Assembly: GCA_035260325.1 (NCBI GenBank)
Contig: DATFVL010000186.1
Coordinates: 1 to 38,066 of the forward strand
Reading direction: 5' to 3'
DNA length: 38,066 bases
Source of the DNA: Candidatus Methylomirabilota bacterium
Lineage (GTDB): Bacteria; Methylomirabilota; Methylomirabilia; Rokubacteriales; CSP1-6
This document shows, in pieces, positions 26,021-34,326 of the stretch. The translations under genes and the position numbers were made by a program. A model generated the notes under the pieces. The model did not search any database. It saw only the letters and a program-made list of their open reading frames with translations, and had not been told where the DNA came from. Within the stretch, counting starts at the first letter, position 1. Each line of letters starts with the position of its first letter.

Positions 26021-27454
26021 ATGATAGCCCCGAGCGCGTCCTACTCCTTCACGATCCGCCTGCAGATCGCGAACCGTCCCGGGATGCTCGGGCGCGTGGC
26101 CTCGGCGATCGGCGAGGCCGGCGGGGACATCGGCGCGGTGGACCTCGTGGAGACCACCCGCGAGCGTACCGAGCGCGACATCACGGTCAAGTGCCGTGAC
26201 AGCAGCCACGCGCAGCGGATCGTGAGCCGGCTCAAGCACGTCGCGGGTGTCCGCGTCGTCAACGTCTCCGATCGCACCTTCCTCATGCACCTCGGGGGCA
26301 AGATCGAGATCCGCAACAAGGTCCCGATCCGGACGCGCGACGACCTCTCCATGGCCTACACGCCCGGGGTCGCGCGCGTCTGCCTCGCGATCCGCGACGA
26401 CCGCGAGCGCGTGTTCTCGCTGACGGTCAAGCAGAACATGGTGGCCGTCGTCACCGACGGCACCGCGGTCCTCGGCCTCGGCGACATCGGGCCCGAGGCG
26501 GCGCTGCCGGTGATGGAAGGCAAGGCGATGCTCTTCAAGGAGTTCGCGGGCGTGGACGCGTTCCCGATCTGCCTGGCGACGAAGGACGTGGACAAGATCG
26601 TCGAGACGGTCAAGTTCGTCGCGCCCGCGTTCGGCGGCATCAACCTCGAGGACATCGCGGCGCCCCGCTGCTTCGAGGTCGAGGAGCGCCTCCGGAAGGA
26701 CCTCGACATCCCCGTCTTCCACGACGACCAGCACGGCACCGCGGTGGTCGTGCTCGCGGCGCTGCTCAACGCCGTCCGCATCGTGAAGAAGGACCTCCGG
26801 CGGCTGCGGGTCGTCGTGACCGGCGTCGGCGCGGCCGGCACGGCGACGATCAAGATCCTGATGTCGAGCGGCGTGCGCGACATCGTCGGCGTGGACGAGC
26901 ACGGCACGATCCACCGCGGCCGCGCGGCCGGCATGGATTTCATGAAGCGCTGGGTCGCGTCCGCGACGAATCCGCGACGGGTGACGGGCGACCTCGGCGA
27001 CGCGCTCGCGCGCGCCGACGTCTTCATCGGCCTGTCGGTGCCCGGCATCCTCACGCTCAAGCACATCCGGCGGATGGCGCGCGATCCGATCGTCTTCGCG
27101 ATGGCCAACCCGGAGCCCGAGATCCGGCCGGAGGAGGCCGAGCGCCACGTGCGCGTCATGGCGACCGGGCGCTCCGACTACCCGAACCAGATCAACAACG
27201 TGCTGTGCTTCCCGGGCTTCTTCCGCGGCCTGCTCGACTCCCGGGCGCGCGCGGTGAACGACGAGATGAAGCTCGCCGCGGCGCGGGCGCTCGCGGCGTG
27301 CGTGCGCCGCGACGAGCTCAGCGCGGAGTACATCATCCCGAGCGTCTTCAACAAGCGTGTGGCGCCGGCCGTCGCCGCGGGCGTGGCGCGGGCCGCCCAC
27401 GAGACGGCCACGGCCCGTCGCCGGCGACGCCTGGACCTCGCCGGGGTCCGGTGA
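26021..27454 (+). CDS. NAD(P)-dependent malic enzyme with N-terminal ACT domain
   Basis: 477 residues. The N-terminal 85 residues form an ACT-like regulatory domain (L-Q-I-A-N-R-P-G-M-L-G-R-V-A then a conserved I-V-S-R-L segment). The catalytic part has A-Y-T-P-G-V-A-R-V, D-G-T-A-V-L-G-L-G-D-I-G, K in M-E-G-K-A-M-L-F-K, F-H-D-D-Q-H-G-T-A and the cofactor loop G-V-G-A-A-G-T-A. It oxidatively decarboxylates malate to pyruvate. The ACT domain suggests allosteric control by an amino acid or other small ligand. It overlaps the next gene by GTGA and heads a long operon. Confidence 0.93.
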   Translation: MIAPSASYSFTIRLQIANRPGMLGRVASAIGEAGGDIGAVDLVETTRERTERDITVKCRDSSHAQRIVSRLKHVAGVRVVNVSDRTFLMHLGGKIEIRNKVPIRTRDDLSMAYTPGVARVCLAIRDDRERVFSLTVKQNMVAVVTDGTAVLGLGDIGPEAALPVMEGKAMLFKEFAGVDAFPICLATKDVDKIVETVKFVAPAFGGINLEDIAAPRCFEVEERLRKDLDIPVFHDDQHGTAVVVLAALLNAVRIVKKDLRRLRVVVTGVGAAGTATIKILMSSGVRDIVGVDEHGTIHRGRAAGMDFMKRWVASATNPRRVTGDLGDALARADVFIGLSVPGILTLKHIRRMARDPIVFAMANPEPEIRPEEAERHVRVMATGRSDYPNQINNVLCFPGFFRGLLDSRARAVNDEMKLAAARALAACVRRDELSAEYIIPSVFNKRVAPAVAAGVARAAHETATARRRRRLDLAGVR

Positions 27455-28167
27455 GCGCGCCACGCTGGTCGGTCGTCATCCCGGCGTACAACGAGGCGCG
27501 GCGCCTGCCGGCGTACCTCGACGAGGTCGTCGCCCACCTCGAGGGGCGCGGCGAGCCGTACGAGGTCGTCGTGGTGGACGACGGCTCGACCGACGGGACG
27601 CCGGAGGTCGTCGAGGCGCGGCACTACCCGTCGGTCCGGGTGCTGCGGGTCCCCCGGAACTCGGGCAAGGGCGCCGCGGTACGAGCCGGGATGCTCGCCG
27701 CCCGCGGGGCGTACCGCCTGTTCGCCGACGCCGACGGCGCGACGCCGATCGCGGAGATGAAGCGCCTGGAGCCCGCGCTCACGGCGGGCGCGGACGTCGT
27801 GGTCGGCTCCCGCGTGCTCGTGGACCCCGCCGTGGCGGTCGTCACCCGGCCGCACCGCGTACGGGCGGGCCGCGTGTTCAACTGGCTCGTGGCGCGGCTC
27901 GGCCTGCGCGGCATCGCCGACTCGCAGTGCGGCTTCAAGGCGTTCACGGGGCCCGCGGCGGACCGCCTCTTCGCCGGGCTCCGGACGCGCGGCTTCGGCT
28001 TCGACGTGGAGCTGCTGCTCGCCGCCCAGGCGGTGGGGTATCGCGTCGTCGAAGTGGCGGTGAACTGGGCCGATCAGGAGGGCAGCAAGGTCGGCGTGCT
28101 GCGCCACGGGCCGGGCATGCTGTGGCAGATCGTCCGGGCCCGACTGAGGGCCGGGAGGGCTCGGTGA
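27451..28167 (+). CDS. Family 2 glycosyltransferase (polyprenyl-phosphate sugar synthase-like)
   Basis: 238 residues from GTG 27451. GT-A fold: S-V-V-I-P-A-Y-N-E-A start, V-V-D-D-G-S-T-D-G-T, N-S-G-K-G-A-A-V-R-A-G, metal-binding D-A-D-G-A, and the D-S-Q-C-G-F-K motif seen in DPM1/ALG5-like enzymes, which make polyprenyl-phosphate mannose or glucose. No transmembrane helix is evident. The product could feed the GT39-like transferase encoded 2.3 kb downstream in the same direction. Coupled to the aminotransferase gene by GTGA. Confidence 0.88.
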   Translation: MSAPRWSVVIPAYNEARRLPAYLDEVVAHLEGRGEPYEVVVVDDGSTDGTPEVVEARHYPSVRVLRVPRNSGKGAAVRAGMLAARGAYRLFADADGATPIAEMKRLEPALTAGADVVVGSRVLVDPAVAVVTRPHRVRAGRVFNWLVARLGLRGIADSQCGFKAFTGPAADRLFAGLRTRGFGFDVELLLAAQAVGYRVVEVAVNWADQEGSKVGVLRHGPGMLWQIVRARLRAGRAR

Positions 28168-29321
28168 GCTTCGCGCGGCGGATCCGGGAGATCGAGCCGT
28201 TCCTCGCCGTGGAGATGGGCGAGCGCGCCCAGGCGCTCGAGCGGGCGGGCGTCGACGTGGTACACCTCGAGTTCGGCGAGCCGGACTTCGAGGCGCCGCC
28301 CGTGGTCCGCGAGGCGCTCGAGAAGGCGATCAAGGACGGACGCACGCGCTACACGCACAGCCTCGGGATCCTCCCGCTGCGCGAGGCGATCGCCGAGCAT
28401 TACCTGAACACCTACGGCGTGACGGTCTCGCCCGATCGGATCCTCGTCACGGCCGGCACGTCGCCCGCGATGCTCCTCCTGTTCGGCCACCTCCTCGATC
28501 CCGGCGACGAGGTCGTCCTGAGCGATCCGTACTACGCGTGCTATCCGAACTTCATCCGCTACGCCGAGGGCACGCCCGCCTACGTCGGCGTCACCGAGGA
28601 GGACGGTTTCCAGTACCGACCGGAGGCGATCCGTGCGCGCCTCTCGCCGCGCACCCGGGCGATCCTCGTCAACTCGCCCGCCAACCCGACCGGCACGGTG
28701 CTCCCGGCCGAGCGCCTGCAGGCGATCGCGGCGCTCGCGCGGGAGGGCGGGCCGTTCGTCGTCTCCGACGAGATCTATCACGGCCTCAGCTACGAGGGGC
28801 CGGACCGCACCATCCTCGAGTTCACCGAGCACGCGTTCGTGCTGAACGGCTTCTCGAAGGCGTACGCGATGACCGGCTGGCGGCTCGGGTGGGTCATCGC
28901 GCCCGCCACGCACATCCGGGCCCTCCAGACGCTCTACGGCAACTTCTTCATCTCGACGAACGAGTTCGTCCAGTGGGCGGGCGTCGCGGCGCTGCGCGAG
29001 GCGGGGGAGGAGAGCCGCCGGTTCCGCGCCGTCTTCGACGAGCGCCGGCGGGCGATGCTCGCGGGGCTGCGCGCGCTCGGCTTCGGCGTCGGGTGCGAGC
29101 CGACGGGCGCCTTCTACGTGCTGGCCAACGCGCGGCACCTCGCGCGTGATTCGGTGCGCCTCGCCCACGCGATCCTCGACGAGGCGCACGTCGCGGTGAC
29201 GCCCGGGGCGGCCTTCGGCGCCAACGCCGAGGGCTACCTGCGCTTCTCCTACGCGTCGTCGCTCGAGCGCATCCGGGAGGGCCTCGACCGCCTGGGTCGG
29301 TTCCTCGCGTCGCGACGGTGA
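28164..29321 (+). CDS. Class I/II PLP-dependent aminotransferase
   Basis: 385 residues from GTG 28164. Fold-type I aminotransferase: E-F-G-E-P-D-F, A-G-T-S-P-A, N-S-P-A-N-P-T-G-T, D-E-I-Y-H-G-L, and Schiff-base Lys232 in G-F-S-K-A-Y-A-M-T-G-W-R-L-G. The C-terminal R-F-S-Y-A contains the substrate-carboxylate arginine. Resembles aspartate/alanine aminotransferases of the Iγ type; substrate not assignable. Overlaps both neighbours by GTGA. Confidence 0.92.
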   Translation: MSFARRIREIEPFLAVEMGERAQALERAGVDVVHLEFGEPDFEAPPVVREALEKAIKDGRTRYTHSLGILPLREAIAEHYLNTYGVTVSPDRILVTAGTSPAMLLLFGHLLDPGDEVVLSDPYYACYPNFIRYAEGTPAYVGVTEEDGFQYRPEAIRARLSPRTRAILVNSPANPTGTVLPAERLQAIAALAREGGPFVVSDEIYHGLSYEGPDRTILEFTEHAFVLNGFSKAYAMTGWRLGWVIAPATHIRALQTLYGNFFISTNEFVQWAGVAALREAGEESRRFRAVFDERRRAMLAGLRALGFGVGCEPTGAFYVLANARHLARDSVRLAHAILDEAHVAVTPGAAFGANAEGYLRFSYASSLERIREGLDRLGRFLASRR

Positions 29322-29740
29322 GCGCCGCCGACTGCCCCGCGTGCCTCGGCCGCTGGCCGGATCCGGCCTGCCGGATCGCCGATCTCGGGCCGGCCGTCCT
29401 CTACCTCCACGACGACCAGTTCTTCCCGGGCTGGAGTGTGCTCGTGCTGAAGCGCCACGCCACCGAGCTCTACGAGCTCATCCGTGAGGAGCGCGTCGCG
29501 CTGATGGAGACCGTGAGCCGCGTGGCGCAGGCCCTCGCCGCGACCTACGGCGCCCGAAAGACGAACTACGCGCTCCTGGGCAACCTGATCTCGCACGTCC
29601 ACTGGCACGTCCTGCCCCGCCTGGCCGACGACCCGGCGCCGAAGGATCCCGTGTGGAGCGTGCGCCACGCGCCGCGCCGTCTCGCCCCGGGCGAGCTGGC
29701 CGACCGCGTCGCCGCGATCCGCGGGGCGCTCTCCGCGTGA
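29318..29740 (+). CDS. HIT-family protein
   Basis: 140 residues from GTG 29318. The histidine triad H-V-H-W-H-V-L is near residue 93 and is the nucleophile region of nucleotide hydrolases/transferases (Hint/Fhit/Ap4A class). An N-terminal C-P-A-C pair may bind zinc. Members hydrolyse nucleoside phosphoramidates or dinucleoside polyphosphates. GTGA overlaps on both sides place it in the malic-enzyme operon. Confidence 0.85.
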   Translation: MSAADCPACLGRWPDPACRIADLGPAVLYLHDDQFFPGWSVLVLKRHATELYELIREERVALMETVSRVAQALAATYGARKTNYALLGNLISHVHWHVLPRLADDPAPKDPVWSVRHAPRRLAPGELADRVAAIRGALSA

Positions 29741-30465
29741 GCGGCATGGACCCGGCCTACGTCGCGGTCCACATGGAGGAGGACCGGCGGCACTGGTGGT
29801 TCAGGGGCCGGCTCGCCGTGCTCCTCGCGGCCCTGCGCCGCGCGCTCCCGCGCCGCCCGGTGAGACTCCTCGAGCTCGGCTGCGGCAGCGGCAACGTCCT
29901 CGGCGCGCTCGGCGAGTTCGGCGAGGCCGTCGGGATGGAGACCCATCCGGCGCTCGCCGCCGCCGCGCGCGCCGCCGGTCTCGACGTGCGTCCCGGGGCC
30001 CTGCCCGGCGATCTCGTGGTGCCGCCGGGCTGGGCCGACGTCGTCCTGCTCCTCGACGTCCTCGAGCACCTCGAGGACGACGCCGCGGCGCTCGCGGCCG
30101 CGCGCCGCGCGCTCGCGGCGGGCGGCCTGCTCGTCGTGACCGTGCCCGCCTACGGCTGGCTCTGGAGCGCCCACGACGTCGCTCTCGGCCACCGCCGGCG
30201 CTACACGGCGGGCGCGCTCCGGCGGCTCGTCGAGCGCGCGGGCTTCGCCGTCGAGCGGGTGAGCTACTTCAACACGCTCCTCTTTCCCGCGGTCGCGCTC
30301 GCGCGCGCCTGGAAGCGCCTCACCGGCGGCTCGGCGCACGACCTCCGCCGGCCGGTGCCCCCGGTGAATCGGGGGCTCGAGTGGGTGTTCGCGCTCGAGC
30401 GCCACGTCGTGCCGCGCGTGTCCCTGCCGTTCGGCTCCTCGCTGCTGCTCCTCGCGCGCCGATGA
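29737..30465 (+). CDS. Class I SAM-dependent methyltransferase
   Basis: 242 residues from GTG 29737 (ATG 29746 is possible). N-terminal H-W-W-F-R-G-R is typical of a methyltransferase family often found with glycosyltransferases. SAM-binding motif I is L-L-E-L-G-C-G-S-G-N-V, and the post-I and motif IV segment reads L-L-L-D-V-L-E-H-L. A basic, hydrophobic C-terminus may be membrane-associated. Substrate unknown; context suggests a polyprenyl-linked or cell-envelope glycoconjugate. Confidence 0.85.
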   Translation: MSGMDPAYVAVHMEEDRRHWWFRGRLAVLLAALRRALPRRPVRLLELGCGSGNVLGALGEFGEAVGMETHPALAAAARAAGLDVRPGALPGDLVVPPGWADVVLLLDVLEHLEDDAAALAAARRALAAGGLLVVTVPAYGWLWSAHDVALGHRRRYTAGALRRLVERAGFAVERVSYFNTLLFPAVALARAWKRLTGGSAHDLRRPVPPVNRGLEWVFALERHVVPRVSLPFGSSLLLLARR

Positions 30466-30496
30466 CGCCCCGCGCATCTTTGACAGGCCACCCACG

Positions 30497-32686
30497 GTGT
30501 GGGCCGGGCTCGCGGACCCCGATACAGTGACCCGGGCCCCGCGCGGGACGCGCCGCGACCGGGCGCTCGTCGCCGCGGCGTTCGCCGCCCTCGTGGCGGT
30601 CGCCGCGGTCTGGCTCGCGTGGGACCGGCGCCCGCCTGAGTGGGACCACGCGAACCACCTCGAGCGCGCCGTCGTCTGCGCCCAGGACATGGTGCGCGGC
30701 GACGTGCGCGCGATCCTCGAGCGCTCGACGTTCTACCCGCCGCTCGTGCCCTGCGCTGCGGGCCTCGTGTACTTGATCTGGCCGTCCGACGCCGCCGCGG
30801 CCCAGGCCGTGGTCCTCCTGTTCCTCGGCCTCGGGATGGGGGCGGTCTACGCGCTCGGGCGGCGGCTCGCGGGCGGCCCCGAGGGCGTCGTCGCCGCGCT
30901 CGTCTTCGGGAGCGCGCCCTTCGTCGTCTTTTCCTCGCTCCGCTTCCAGCTCGATCTCCCGCTCGCCGCGATGGTCGCCTTGGCCGTCGCGGTGCTGCTC
31001 CGGACCGAGGCCTTCACGCGCCCCGGCCCGACCTTCGCCTTCGGCGTGGTCCTCGGGCTCGGGCTGCTCACCAAGCCGCCGTTCGCCGCCTACGTCCTGA
31101 TCCCGCTGGCCTTCGTCCTCGCCCGCGTGCGGAGGGCCCGCGCGCTCGCGAGCGCGGTGCTCGCCGGCGGGCTCGGTCTGGCCCTCGCGCTGCCGTGGTA
31201 CGGCCCGCGGCTCTTCGGCCTGGTGCCCGAGGTCGCCGCGCGCTCGTTCAGGCAGGCCGCCGAGTCGGGTCACCCGGATCCGCTCTCGGCGGCGGCGCTC
31301 GCGCTCTATCCACGCTGGTTCGTGCCCCAGTTCGGGCTCGTCGCGACGCTTCTGCTCGTCGGTGGCCTCGCGGCCGCGGCCGCCCGCCGGCGGTGGCTCC
31401 TGCCTGCGAGCGTGCTCGCGCCGCTCGCCCTGCTCGCGGCGATCCAGAACAAGAACCTCCGGTACACGCTCCCGCTCCTGCCGTTCGCGGCGGTGCTCGC
31501 CGGCATGGGCTTCGGCGCGCTGCGCGGGCGCCCACGCGCGCTCGTGCTCGCGGCGCTCGTCGCTGCTGCGGCCGCGCAGGTGAGCGCCACCGCGTTCGGG
31601 GTCCCGCCGAGCCCGACGCTGCCCGGGCTCGGCGTTCCGCTGCTCCTCGCCTCACCGCCGGTCCGCGACGACTGGCGCCATCGAGAGATCCTGACGCTTC
31701 TCGCGAAGGACAGCCGCGGCGCCGCGGCGACCGTCAGCGTCGTGCCGAACGACAACTTCTTCTCGGTGAGCAACTTCCGCTATTACAGCGTGCGCGACGG
31801 CCTCGCGCTCAGGTGGGCCCGAGGCTGGGACGGCGAGCCCGTGGGGATCGACTACATGATCCTCAAGACGGGCTCTCAGGGGCCATCATGGACTGCCGAG
31901 AGGCCCCGCCGGATCCACGAGCGCCTCGCCGACGATCCTCATCTCGCGCGCGTCTATCCGGTCATCGGCGAGTGGACGCTCCCCGACGGCTCGACCGCGA
32001 CCCTGAGGGCACGGCGGATCGAGCCCGGCGTCACGGCCGCCCTGGGGCGCCTCGCCCGCGCGGCCGAGAACGCCGTGCGGCGCCGGCTCGCCGAGGTCGC
32101 GCGCGACGTGGAGGGGCTCGAGGTGCTGATCGTCCACGGCGAGGCGATCCGGCGGGGCCGCCTGGAGCGGATCGAGATCGCCGCGCGCGCGGCGGCGGTC
32201 GGCGAGCTCTCGCGCCGGAATGCGGCGGTCCTGCGCGTGCACGATCTCCGGATCGCGTTCGAGGACGTGCTCGTGAACCCGTGGAGCCTCGAGGCCGCGG
32301 GGCGCCTCGACCCGCTCGACGCGCGGCGCGTGCGCCTCCTCGCGGTGACGATCCGGGCACCCGACCTCGCCGCGTTCCTCCGGGACGTCAAGGGCTTCCG
32401 TCAGGCCGAGGTGCGTCTCGAGCCTGGCGCGCTCGCGTTCGTGTTCCGGCAGCCGGGCCCGGACGTGTCGGGACGCGTCCGGATCCTGCCGTCGGCGGAT
32501 CGGCCCTTCGAGCTCGCCTTCGAGCAGGTGAGGGTCGGCGGCGTTCCGGCGCCGGGGATGGTCGTGGACTGGGTGGTTCGCGGATATGATCCCTCGCTGA
32601 GGCTGGCGAGCCGCCTGCCCGTGCCCGTCGAGATCGGTCGGGTCGAGATCGCTCCCGACGCCGTCCGGATCTCGACGAGCCGCTGA
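30497..32686 (+). CDS. GT39-like membrane glycosyltransferase fused to an LmeA (DUF2993)-like domain
   Basis: 729 residues from GTG 30497; GTG 30527, ten codons in, is an equally plausible start. The first 510 residues resemble the dolichyl-phosphate-mannose/ArnT-like family: many hydrophobic helices (first about 25-45) with an acidic-loop E-W-D-H-A-N-H after helix 1, where the catalytic Asp of the family lies. The last 220 residues (about 510-729) are a soluble beta-rich domain of the LmeA/DUF2993 type (A-E-N-A-V-R-R-R-L then V-L-R-V-H-D-L-R-I-A-F-E-D-V), which binds phospholipid in the family. It probably transfers a sugar from a polyprenyl carrier outside the membrane and binds the acceptor lipid with the tail. 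Partner GT2 and methyltransferase genes lie upstream. Confidence 0.75.
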   Translation: MWAGLADPDTVTRAPRGTRRDRALVAAAFAALVAVAAVWLAWDRRPPEWDHANHLERAVVCAQDMVRGDVRAILERSTFYPPLVPCAAGLVYLIWPSDAAAAQAVVLLFLGLGMGAVYALGRRLAGGPEGVVAALVFGSAPFVVFSSLRFQLDLPLAAMVALAVAVLLRTEAFTRPGPTFAFGVVLGLGLLTKPPFAAYVLIPLAFVLARVRRARALASAVLAGGLGLALALPWYGPRLFGLVPEVAARSFRQAAESGHPDPLSAAALALYPRWFVPQFGLVATLLLVGGLAAAAARRRWLLPASVLAPLALLAAIQNKNLRYTLPLLPFAAVLAGMGFGALRGRPRALVLAALVAAAAAQVSATAFGVPPSPTLPGLGVPLLLASPPVRDDWRHREILTLLAKDSRGAAATVSVVPNDNFFSVSNFRYYSVRDGLALRWARGWDGEPVGIDYMILKTGSQGPSWTAERPRRIHERLADDPHLARVYPVIGEWTLPDGSTATLRARRIEPGVTAALGRLARAAENAVRRRLAEVARDVEGLEVLIVHGEAIRRGRLERIEIAARAAAVGELSRRNAAVLRVHDLRIAFEDVLVNPWSLEAAGRLDPLDARRVRLLAVTIRAPDLAAFLRDVKGFRQAEVRLEPGALAFVFRQPGPDVSGRVRILPSADRPFELAFEQVRVGGVPAPGMVVDWVVRGYDPSLRLASRLPVPVEIGRVEIAPDAVRISTSR

Positions 32687-32698
32687 GGAGAGATCGCC

Positions 32699-33364
32699 AT
32701 GCGAGAGTCGGTGGAAGCCAAGCGCGTGCGCGCGCGGAAGATCATCAGCGCCCTGAAGCGGGCGTATCCGGGCGCGAAGATCGCGCTCGACTTCGAGACG
32801 CCGCTGGAGCTCGTGGTGGCGACGATCCTGGCCGCCCAGTGCACCGACGAGCGCGTGAACATGGTGACCCCCGCGCTCTTCCGGAAGTACCGGACGGCGC
32901 GCGACTGGTCCGGGGCCGACCTCGCGACGCTCGAGCGCGAGATCCACTCGACCGGATTCTTCAGGGCGAAGGCGCGCTCGATCGTCGGCATGGCGCGGGC
33001 GCTCGTCGAGCGGCACGGCGGCGAGGTGCCGCGGACGCGCGAGGAGCTGACCGAGCTTCCCGGCGTCGGGTTGAAGACGGCCAACGTGGTCCTGGGCAAC
33101 GCCTTCGGCCAGCAGGCGATCGCGGTGGACACCCACGTCTTCCGGGTTTCCCAGCGCCTCGGGCTGGCGAAGTCCGACGATCCCGACGAGATCCACGACC
33201 AGCTCGTGGAGGTCCTGCCGAAGAAGGAGTGCACGCTGACGACGCACCTCCTGACGACGCACGGGCGCCGGACGTGCGGGGCGCGAGCGCCGCTCTGCCC
33301 GGCCTGCCCCGTGAAGGCCTTCTGTCCGTGGCCGGACAAGACGCGCGTGAGTGCTTCGCGTTGA
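32699..33364 (+). CDS. nth: Endonuclease III
   Basis: 221 residues, GGAGAG upstream of ATG 32699. Bifunctional DNA glycosylase/AP-lyase for oxidised pyrimidines. The helix-hairpin-helix L-P-G-V-G-L-K-T-A has catalytic Lys126, and Asp144 (A-V-D-T-H-V) follows 18 residues later, as in E. coli (120/138). The [4Fe-4S] ligands C-x6-C-x2-C-x5-C are complete near the C-terminus. It is a direct client of the Fe-S machinery in this window. Its stop overlaps the rplM -35 box. Confidence 0.96.
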   Translation: MRESVEAKRVRARKIISALKRAYPGAKIALDFETPLELVVATILAAQCTDERVNMVTPALFRKYRTARDWSGADLATLEREIHSTGFFRAKARSIVGMARALVERHGGEVPRTREELTELPGVGLKTANVVLGNAFGQQAIAVDTHVFRVSQRLGLAKSDDPDEIHDQLVEVLPKKECTLTTHLLTTHGRRTCGARAPLCPACPVKAFCPWPDKTRVSASR

Positions 33365-33389
33365 CACCGGCGAGGATTTCCCTTAAGCT
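33361..33389 (+). promoter_or_regulatory. Promoter of the rplM-rpsI-arg-rpsB-tsf run
   Basis: A perfect TTGACA (33361-33366), a 17-nt spacer and TAAGCT (33384-33389), in an unusually A/T-rich patch. The expected start near 33396 gives a leader of about 50 nt with an internal U-run, typical of a ribosomal-protein leader. Confidence 0.6.
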
Positions 33390-33446
33390 TGGTCGTTGCG
33401 AATTTTTCTGTGTGGACGCCTACTTAGCGCCGTCGAGAGGACGCTG

Positions 33447-33914
33447 ATGCCGACGTTGATGCCCACGGAGAGCGAGATCCAGCGGAAGTGGTACGTCGTG
33501 GACGCGCAGGGCCAAGTGTTGGGGCGACTGGCGAGCCGCGTCGCGTCAATCCTCCGCGGGAAGCACAAGCCCATTTTTGCGCCCCACCTGGACGTCGGCG
33601 ACCACGTCGTCGTCGTGAACGCCGAGAAGGTGCACCTCACCGGACGCAAGCTCAGCCTCAAGCTCTATCGCTGGCACACCGGCTACATCGGCGGCCTACG
33701 TAGCGTCTCGGCGGAGACGATGCTCCGCACCCACCCCGAGCGCGTCGTCGAGTGGGCCGTGCAGGGGATGCTCCCGAAGAACCGGCTCGGCCGGGCGATG
33801 GCCAAGAAGCTGAAGGTGTATCGCGGCGCCGAGCATCCGCACCAGGCCCAGCGGCCCGAGCCGCTGCCGCCGCCGGCGGGTCAGCCGGCCGCGACGGCCG
33901 GGGAGGTCCGCTGA
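33447..33914 (+). CDS. rplM: 50S ribosomal protein L13
   Basis: 155 residues from ATG 33447 (GAGAGG 6 nt upstream); an in-frame ATG at 33459 would drop four residues. Family marks: K-W-Y-V-V-D-A, G-R-L-A-S-x-[12 protein letters not shown]-x-H-T-G-Y-x-G-G, V-x-G-M-L-P-K-N-x-L-G and A-E-H-P-H-x-A-Q. The C-terminus is extended by a short Pro/Ala-rich tail (about 142-155). Its stop overlaps rpsI. Confidence 0.97.
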   Translation: MPTLMPTESEIQRKWYVVDAQGQVLGRLASRVASILRGKHKPIFAPHLDVGDHVVVVNAEKVHLTGRKLSLKLYRWHTGYIGGLRSVSAETMLRTHPERVVEWAVQGMLPKNRLGRAMAKKLKVYRGAEHPHQAQRPEPLPPPAGQPAATAGEVR

Positions 33915-34309
33915 TGGCCGTGCTCGACCGGTTCTACGGCACGGGGCGCCGCAAGACGTCGGTCGCCCGCGTGTGGGTCCGCCCCGGCTCCGGGCGCATC
34001 GTCGTCAACCGGCGCGCGTTCGAGGATTACTTCCCGCGCGAGACGCTCCGGATGATCATCGCGCAGCCACTCCAGGTCACCAACACCTTCGGGCAGTTCG
34101 ACGTCGTCGTCACGGTGAAGGGGGGCGGCCCCACGGGCCAGGCAGGCGCGGTCCGTCACGGGATCTCGCGCGCGCTCGCCCGTTTCGACGACAAGCTGCG
34201 CCTGCCGCTCAAGAAGGCCGGCCTCCTCACCCGGGACCCGCGGATGCGCGAGCGGAAGAAGTACGGGCAGCCCGGCGCCCGGCAGAAGTTCCAGTACTCG
34301 AAGCGGTAG
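33914..34309 (+). CDS. rpsI: 30S ribosomal protein S9
   Basis: 131 residues from ATG 33914, overlapping the rplM stop. Family marks: [16 protein letters not shown]-x-T-G-Q-A-G-A-x-R-H-G-I-x-R-A-L, D-x-R-x-x-E-R-K-K-Y-G, and the basic C-terminus ending Q-Y-S-K-R, whose last residues reach the ribosomal P site. Confidence 0.97.
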   Translation: MAVLDRFYGTGRRKTSVARVWVRPGSGRIVVNRRAFEDYFPRETLRMIIAQPLQVTNTFGQFDVVVTVKGGGPTGQAGAVRHGISRALARFDDKLRLPLKKAGLLTRDPRMRERKKYGQPGARQKFQYSKR

Positions 34310-34326
34310 TGCCTGGACGGTCAGAC

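Noticed and set aside
25676-27463. 595-codon minus-strand frame covering the malic enzyme gene and the intergenic gap
   Set aside because: Mostly antisense to the malic enzyme; the part in the gap has no recognisable protein features.
30480-30485. TTGACA as a -35 box before the GT39-like fusion gene
   Set aside because: No acceptable -10 at 15-19 nt; the hexamer 17 nt downstream is GCCGGG.
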